Source of the DNA: Cyclobacteriaceae bacterium
GTDB lineage: Bacteria; Bacteroidota; Bacteroidia; Cytophagales; Cyclobacteriaceae
Direction: 5' to 3'
DNA: 11,303 nt
Assembly: GCA_009885605.1 (NCBI GenBank)
Contig: VFKK01000332.1
Span: forward strand, 1 to 11,303
Every line of letters begins with the position of its first letter. Within the stretch, counting starts at the first letter, position 1. A program made the translations under genes and the position numbers. Of the stretch, positions 7,013 through 11,303 are shown in pieces. The notes beneath the pieces were generated by a model. It saw only the letters and a program-made list of their open reading frames with translations, was not told the origin of the DNA and ran no database searches.

Positions 7013-7825
7013 ATGTCAAAACTACGTATCCTCTACGTTGCCAGTGAAATCAACCCTTTCCTACAAACTTCCGAAGTAGCAAATTTCTTAAGATCCCTTC
7101 CTCAGGCAATGCAAGAGCGAGGAATGGAAATCAGGATTTTAGTTCCTCGGTTTGGTTTGATCAATGAGCGGAAGAATAGACTCCACGAAGTGGTAAGGCT
7201 CTCAGGAATTAATATCGCAATCGGAGATGAGGAAAAGCCTTTGATCATCAAAGTGGCTTCTATTCCAAATGCCAAACTTCAAGTTTACTTCATTGACAAC
7301 GAGGATTATTTTCAGAGAAAGCATGTCTTTCATGACAAACACGAGAAGTTTTACGAAGACAATGATGAGCGAGCAATTTTCTTTTGCAAAGGAGTAATTG
7401 AAACCGTGAAAAAACTTGGTTGGGCACCGGATATCGTTCATTGTAACGACTGGATGACAAGTTTGATACCTATGTATCTCAAAACAACCTATAAAAACGA
7501 GCCCTTATTCAAAGACACGAAATCCGTGTTTGCGATCTATAACAATGGATTTTCTCATACCTTTGGCGACGATCTGTTAAACAAGGTTAAGATGGTGGAT
7601 ATTGATGACGCTATTTTAGCACCTTTGAAGAGTAAAGACTTTACCGGCTTTATCAAGATAGGCATGGAGTACGCCGACTTGGTAGTGAAAGGCAGCGAAG
7701 TCTCTGCAGAACTAACCCAACTAATAGAGGATTTCTCAAAAGATAAGAAGTTTGAAATCAGCATTGAATCAGAAGCGCAGGCTCATGGAGAGCTTTTCGA
7801 CATATACACTAATCTCGCAGGTTAA
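7013..7825 (+). CDS. Half-length glycogen/starch-synthase-like protein (GT5 N-terminal domain only)
   Basis: This 270-residue protein resembles the N-terminal domain of GlgA/starch synthase (Glyco_transf_5). Landmarks are ILYVASEINPF (6-16), YFIDNEDYF (92-100), PDIVHCNDWMTSLIPMYLK (139-157) and MEYADLVVKGSEVSAEL (218-234). Complete GlgA proteins are about 470-490 residues and need the C-terminal GT-B domain, which is absent: the frame closes at 7825 and the next gene is unrelated. The ADP-glucose-binding KTGGL motif reads QTSEV here (18-22), and the usual 'HxHDWQTG' reads HCNDWMTS. It is therefore unlikely to make glycogen by itself. Similar short proteins are annotated 'glycogen/starch synthase' in many Bacteroidota, so this is probably a conserved non-enzymatic relative and not fresh damage. 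Its 3' end overlaps the DUF4270 gene by 41 bases. Confidence 0.85.
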   Translation: MSKLRILYVASEINPFLQTSEVANFLRSLPQAMQERGMEIRILVPRFGLINERKNRLHEVVRLSGINIAIGDEEKPLIIKVASIPNAKLQVYFIDNEDYFQRKHVFHDKHEKFYEDNDERAIFFCKGVIETVKKLGWAPDIVHCNDWMTSLIPMYLKTTYKNEPLFKDTKSVFAIYNNGFSHTFGDDLLNKVKMVDIDDAILAPLKSKDFTGFIKIGMEYADLVVKGSEVSAELTQLIEDFSKDKKFEISIESEAQAHGELFDIYTNLAG

Positions 7826-9161
7826 ATTGGCCTTTGGGGCCATCGTGTCCACATTTCTTATCAGTTCTTGCAGTGATCCGGCTGTGGTTGGAATTGAACT
7901 CGCTCCGGGAAACAACCAAATTGGTGTGTTTTTCGAGGAGTTTGAGCTACCAGCTCAGGTGGTATTACTGGACTCTTTCAATACGACAAATCAGGGTGTC
8001 CTGATTGTCGGAAATGAAGAAGACCCGTTTTTTGGCAAAACTGAAGGTATTGGTTTCTCCAGATTGTACATCGAGGTAATTGAGGACAGGCCTCGTGCAG
8101 ATGCAATTTTAGATTCTGTGGTGTTCAATCTTGACATAGTGAGTGTCAATGGTGCAGACTTGGATAAGCCGAAATTTTATTCAATCCACAAGCTTGCTGA
8201 GCCTTTCCTGGACACGGTTTATTATAATTACGATAAGCTTTTATACGACACCAAACCAATTTCATCTGGTACCATAGAATTTGGAGAAGTAAAAGATACC
8301 ACTGCTAGTTTCGCTGTTAATGATGCATTTGCTGTTGAGTTATTTGGAAAAATGCAATCAGGAAATGAGTTTAGCGATCTTTTTAGTTTCCGAAAATACC
8401 TTCCGGGTGTTGCAATAAAAGCAAGGACTGGAGATAATACCACTGCAGGAATAGCGCTGGGATTCAAAACCGGACTACTTGTTTATTATCATTACAAGGG
8501 CGATACTTCTTCGATAGAATATCAAATCACAACTGCTTCCTCAAGAAGTTTCAATAGTGTAAAGAGTGAGAGGTCAGGCACCCCAACCTCAATTGTAACC
8601 GAAAAAGGAAAAGCTTATAACGTGGGAACGCTTGTCGGAATGAAAGCAAACCTTGGAATGGTGATTAAGTTGAATACTAGCCCATTAGATGCCTTTTTGG
8701 ATTCCCTTACCGGCGCAACTTTCAATCAGGCTGATTTAGTTATTGGTGCTATTGAACCAGTATCCCAGGGACAAAATCCTCTTCCCTGGCTGACGGCATA
8801 TTTTACTGATAATACAAATGAGGTGATTTCGAGGCCAAGCGATAGCCAACCTCTGACTGTTCAGGCAGATGGTCAGCCCCAAGTTGATTTTGACTCAGAA
8901 GGAAACGAACAGCCCTCTTTCCTGGCGCCGGCCGTGGCAGCTTATAACATAGAAAAGAAGGTTTACTTAATGCCCATAACGTCCCATCTCAACGCATTAT
9001 TAAGGGGTAAAATAGTGAGGAAAGATTGGCTTTTATATGCTGATAAACCCGATACACAAGCCCGAGATTCACCCGGTGATGATTTCAAAAGGTCCTTCAG
9101 ACAGTTTTTGGTTGACAAGACCAAAATAAAAGTAAAAGTGATTTATTCAAAAACCAGATAA
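7785..9161 (+). CDS. DUF4270 lipoprotein
   Basis: This 458-residue lipoprotein is of the Bacteroidota-specific DUF4270 family (PF14092). From the ATG at 7785 the N-terminus has Lys14, a hydrophobic core (15-28) and a lipobox ending ISSC, so lipidation is predicted at Cys29. The mature protein starts CSDPAVVGIELAPG. The rest is beta-rich with many Asp/Asn/Gly turns and a C-terminal RQFLVDKTKIKVKVIYSK, as in the family. The function is unknown; a role at the outer membrane or periplasm is inferred from the signal. A TTG at 7752 would lengthen the N-terminus by 11 charged residues, and a TTG at 7827 would remove the Lys needed in the signal, so the ATG is preferred. It overlaps the upstream gene by 41 bases and is followed by a strong terminator. 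Confidence 0.85.
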   Translation: MESFSTYTLISQVKLAFGAIVSTFLISSCSDPAVVGIELAPGNNQIGVFFEEFELPAQVVLLDSFNTTNQGVLIVGNEEDPFFGKTEGIGFSRLYIEVIEDRPRADAILDSVVFNLDIVSVNGADLDKPKFYSIHKLAEPFLDTVYYNYDKLLYDTKPISSGTIEFGEVKDTTASFAVNDAFAVELFGKMQSGNEFSDLFSFRKYLPGVAIKARTGDNTTAGIALGFKTGLLVYYHYKGDTSSIEYQITTASSRSFNSVKSERSGTPTSIVTEKGKAYNVGTLVGMKANLGMVIKLNTSPLDAFLDSLTGATFNQADLVIGAIEPVSQGQNPLPWLTAYFTDNTNEVISRPSDSQPLTVQADGQPQVDFDSEGNEQPSFLAPAVAAYNIEKKVYLMPITSHLNALLRGKIVRKDWLLYADKPDTQARDSPGDDFKRSFRQFLVDKTKIKVKVIYSKTR

Positions 9162-9187
9162 CACATTTGATTTAAGAAAAGTCAACA

Positions 9188-9228
9188 TAATCCACTTCCC
9201 CTTTTTAAGGAAGTGGATTATTTTTTTT
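9188..9228 (+). terminator. Strong intrinsic terminator after the DUF4270 gene
   Basis: TAATCCACTTCC (9188-9199) pairs perfectly with 9209-9220 in a 12-bp stem around a 9-base loop, followed by eight T (9221-9228). It begins 26 bases after the stop at 9161 and separates the DUF4270 transcript from glmS. The stem ends in A-T pairs next to the T run, so it could also act on minus-strand transcripts. Confidence 0.92.
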
Positions 9229-9283
9229 GGCACGAATGCTGTTTCTTTGTTCAAGTTCATCTAAAGTTTAAGAATTTTTAAAT

Positions 9284-11125
9284 ATGTGTGGAATTGTAGC
9301 ATACGTTGGGCAGCAAGAAGCTTTGCCTATCATCATCAAAGGTCTCAAAAGGTTAGAATACAGAGGATACGATAGCGCTGGTGTCGCTTTGCTGGACCAT
9401 AATGGCTTGAGTATTTATAAGAAGAAAGGTAAAGTCTCCGAGCTTGAGAAATTTCTCGAGTCCAGTCCTGACCTCAAATCAAAAATCGGCATCGGCCATA
9501 CTCGTTGGGCCACCCACGGTGAGCCAAATGATGTAAACGCCCACCCTCATTATTCATCTTCTGAAAGGTTTGCGATGATCCACAACGGGATCATTGAGAA
9601 CTACGAGGTCTTGAAAAAAGACCTTCAGATGAAAGGATATACTTTTCAGAGCGACACTGATACAGAGGTATTCGTGAAGTTTATCGAAGACATTTACACA
9701 CAAAATAAATGTAGTTTGGAAGAAGCTCTTCGCTTGGCTCTGCACAAAGTAGTGGGTGCTTATGCGATCGTTTTGATCAATATGGAGGAGCCTGATACGT
9801 TGATTGCAGCAAGAAAAGGTTCACCATTGGTGATCGGAGTAGGAGAGGATGAGTATTTTCTTGCCTCGGATGCTACCCCAATAATTGAATACACCAATAA
9901 AGTAGTTTATCTCGACGATTACGAAATCGCCGTTATCAGAAATAACAAGCTCCAGATTAAGACAATAGAAAACGTAGCCACCAATCCTTATATCACTAAG
10001 CTCGAAATGGAGCTGGAGGCTATCGAAAAAGGAGGTTACGAGCATTTCATGCTTAAGGAGATTTATGAGCAACCTAAGTCAATTGCAGATTGCCTGAGAG
10101 GTCGTCTGGACGCAGCATCAGGTCGATTAGTGCTCGGGGGTTTAAGAGATTACATGAATAAGTTTCAGAATGCAGAGAGGATCATCATCACTGCTTGTGG
10201 AACCTCCTGGCATGCAGGGTTGGTAGCGGAGTATCTATTCGAGGAATTTGCTAGAGTACCGGTAGAAGTCGAATACGCTTCTGAGTTCCGATATAGAAAT
10301 CCTGTACTTAGCGAAAAAGACTTTGTGATTGCGATTTCCCAATCAGGGGAAACTGCGGATACACTTGCCGCAATTGAGCTGGCCAAATCTAAAGGAGCTA
10401 CCATTTTTGGAGTTTGTAATGTAGTTGGGTCATCGATTCCTCGTGCCACTCATGCAGGATCCTACACTCACGCAGGCCCTGAAATCGGTGTGGCTTCTAC
10501 GAAAGCATTTACCGCCCAGATTTCAGTTCTCGCAATGATGGCTATGAAACTTGGGTATCAAAGAGGAACGCTTCCTGAAAACCGCTACATCCAATTACTT
10601 CATGAACTGGCAGCGATTCCCGCCAAAGTAGAAAAGGCGCTTCAGTCAAATGAGAAAATAAAGGCAATTGCCGCAGAATACAAAGATGTCACGAATGCGC
10701 TTTACCTGGGTCGTGGTTACAATTTTCCGGTTGCTTTGGAGGGAGCGTTGAAGTTGAAAGAGATTTCTTACATCCATGCAGAAGGCTACCCTGCGGCAGA
10801 AATGAAGCATGGCCCTATTGCTTTGATTGACGAGGAAATGCCAGTTATTTTCATTGCAACTCAGGATAGCTCTTACGAAAAACTTGTTAGCAATATACAG
10901 GAAGTAAAAGCGAGAAAAGGTAAAGTAATCGCGGTAGTGACAGAAGGTGATACAAGTGTGAAAGCTTTGGCTGATCACGTTATCGAAATTCCGGCAACAC
11001 ATGAAGCCTTCACTCCTTTGGTCGCAGTGGTTCCACTTCAATTACTTTCGTATCACATCGCAGTCATGAGAGGATGTAACGTGGATCAACCGAGAAATCT
11101 GGCGAAATCAGTTACAGTAGAATAA
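9284..11125 (+). CDS. glmS: Glutamine--fructose-6-phosphate aminotransferase (isomerizing)
   Basis: This 613-residue enzyme makes glucosamine-6-phosphate from fructose-6-phosphate and glutamine, the first step toward UDP-GlcNAc, peptidoglycan and lipid A. The N-terminal glutaminase domain (2-~225) has the nucleophile Cys2 in MCGIVAYVG, plus YRGYDSAG (26-33), HTRWATHGE (72-80), HNGIIENY (100-107) and SDTDTEV (123-129). After the linker FMLKEIYEQP (255-264) come two SIS domains with ACGTSWHAG (304-312), SQSGETADT (352-360) and IHAEGYPAAEMKHGP (497-511). The C-terminus ends DQPRNLAKSVTVE, the usual sugar-site tail. Length is standard and all catalytic motifs are intact. The 122 bases upstream contain the previous terminator and no sign of a glmS ribozyme. 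It is probably transcribed from its own promoter in 9229-9283. Confidence 0.98.
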   Translation: MCGIVAYVGQQEALPIIIKGLKRLEYRGYDSAGVALLDHNGLSIYKKKGKVSELEKFLESSPDLKSKIGIGHTRWATHGEPNDVNAHPHYSSSERFAMIHNGIIENYEVLKKDLQMKGYTFQSDTDTEVFVKFIEDIYTQNKCSLEEALRLALHKVVGAYAIVLINMEEPDTLIAARKGSPLVIGVGEDEYFLASDATPIIEYTNKVVYLDDYEIAVIRNNKLQIKTIENVATNPYITKLEMELEAIEKGGYEHFMLKEIYEQPKSIADCLRGRLDAASGRLVLGGLRDYMNKFQNAERIIITACGTSWHAGLVAEYLFEEFARVPVEVEYASEFRYRNPVLSEKDFVIAISQSGETADTLAAIELAKSKGATIFGVCNVVGSSIPRATHAGSYTHAGPEIGVASTKAFTAQISVLAMMAMKLGYQRGTLPENRYIQLLHELAAIPAKVEKALQSNEKIKAIAAEYKDVTNALYLGRGYNFPVALEGALKLKEISYIHAEGYPAAEMKHGPIALIDEEMPVIFIATQDSSYEKLVSNIQEVKARKGKVIAVVTEGDTSVKALADHVIEIPATHEAFTPLVAVVPLQLLSYHIAVMRGCNVDQPRNLAKSVTVE

Positions 11126-11127
11126 TA

Positions 11128-11160
11128 AAAAAGGCTTCATTTAGAAGCCTTTTTAATTTT
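11128..11160 (+). terminator. Intrinsic terminator of glmS (probably bidirectional)
   Basis: AAAAAGGCTTC (11128-11138) and GAAGCCTTTTT (11144-11154) form a perfect 11-bp stem with an ATTTA loop, followed by AATTTT. It starts three bases after the glmS stop codon. Because the stem has A on one side and T on the other, the minus strand also shows a hairpin followed by T, so it may also end transcripts coming from the Kazal-type remnant. Confidence 0.9.
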
Positions 11161-11303
11161 GGGAGGACCGATTTCCCAGGTATTAACTCCGGATTTTATA
11201 GCAAAACGAGCATTGGAATATGTTTTTCAATCACATCCACAGACGGGTGAGTACATCTCATAACAAGCCGTTTTTTCATTGATTTTATCAGGATCAATAC
11301 AAT
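11137..11303 (-). pseudogene. Decayed Kazal-type inhibitor domain (partial)
   Basis: Read on the minus strand from 11301, the frame gives CIDPDKINEK-TACYEMYSPVCGCD, then a TGA stop (11227-11229), then KTYSNARFAIKSGVNTWEIGPPK before a second stop at 11137-11139. This is the pattern of bacterial Kazal-type serine-protease-inhibitor domains, in which CGCD is normally followed by GKTYxNxC and the domain ends in a final Cys. The TGA stands exactly where the conserved Gly (GGA) is expected, a single-base change. The fifth and sixth cysteines are also lost (Arg in NAR, Pro in GPP). The first four cysteines, upstream of the stop, are all present. Such domains usually sit in small secreted or lipoproteins; the signal and start would lie right of the window. 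A sequencing error at the stop cannot be excluded, but the lost cysteines favour real decay. Confidence 0.6.

Noticed and set aside
7752..7784. Extended DUF4270 start at a TTG codon
   Set aside because: It would add 11 charged residues before the signal peptide and deepen the overlap; the ATG at 7785 gives a normal lipoprotein signal.
10646..11041. 131-codon minus-strand open frame inside glmS
   Set aside because: It is antisense to the second SIS domain of an intact glmS and its Cys/Phe/His-rich translation resembles no protein family.
11227..11229. In-frame TGA in the Kazal remnant as recoding (selenocysteine or readthrough)
   Set aside because: The family has glycine here, not cysteine or selenocysteine, and the loss of two cysteines downstream points to decay.

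Overview
The window looks like chromosomal DNA of a Bacteroidota bacterium, most likely order Cytophagales (an Algoriphagus or Cyclobacteriaceae type of genome). The assignment is an inference. It rests on a DUF4270 lipoprotein, a bacterial geranylgeranylglyceryl phosphate synthase of the Bacteroidota kind, a PanC/PanD/UPF0104 gene set beside a glycogen-synthase-like protein and GlmS, weak Shine-Dalgarno signals, and a promoter candidate of the TTG / TAnnTTTG type. Almost all of the window is coding, and I see no insertion sequence, phage module, CRISPR array, rRNA or tRNA.

Layout: (1) Positions 1-84 hold the 3' end of an unidentified plus-strand gene. (2) Positions 158-1647 are a tight plus-strand operon of overlapping genes: a holin-like two-helix membrane protein, a small coiled-coil/membrane protein, and PcrB/GGGPS, which makes an ether-lipid precursor. 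(3) Positions 1633-2559 (minus) encode an AraC-family regulator that converges on pcrB with a 15-base overlap. (4) Positions 2698-3837 (minus) encode an acyl-CoA dehydrogenase. (5) Positions 3937-6880 are a minus-strand operon, panC-panD-UPF0104 membrane protein-YugP-like zinc peptidase. It starts at a promoter candidate near 6912-6940 and ends at a strong hairpin terminator at 3882-3915. (6) Divergent from panC, positions 7013-9161 (plus) hold a truncated glycogen-synthase-like protein overlapping a DUF4270 lipoprotein, ended by a strong terminator. (7) Positions 9284-11125 (plus) are glmS, with its own terminator. (8) At the right edge (11137-11303, minus) is the decayed C-terminal part of a Kazal-type inhibitor domain, broken by an in-frame TGA.

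Functionally the window is mostly housekeeping and cell-envelope metabolism. PanC and PanD supply pantoate/beta-alanine chemistry for coenzyme A, which the acyl-CoA dehydrogenase uses. GlmS supplies glucosamine-6-phosphate for peptidoglycan and lipid A. PcrB, the UPF0104 protein, the holin-like protein and the DUF4270 lipoprotein all point to membrane and envelope work. I do not see a clear new multi-gene defence or mobile system. The items most worth a second look are the catalytically degenerate, half-length glycogen-synthase protein fused by overlap to a DUF4270 lipoprotein gene, and the Kazal-domain pseudogene at the right edge.
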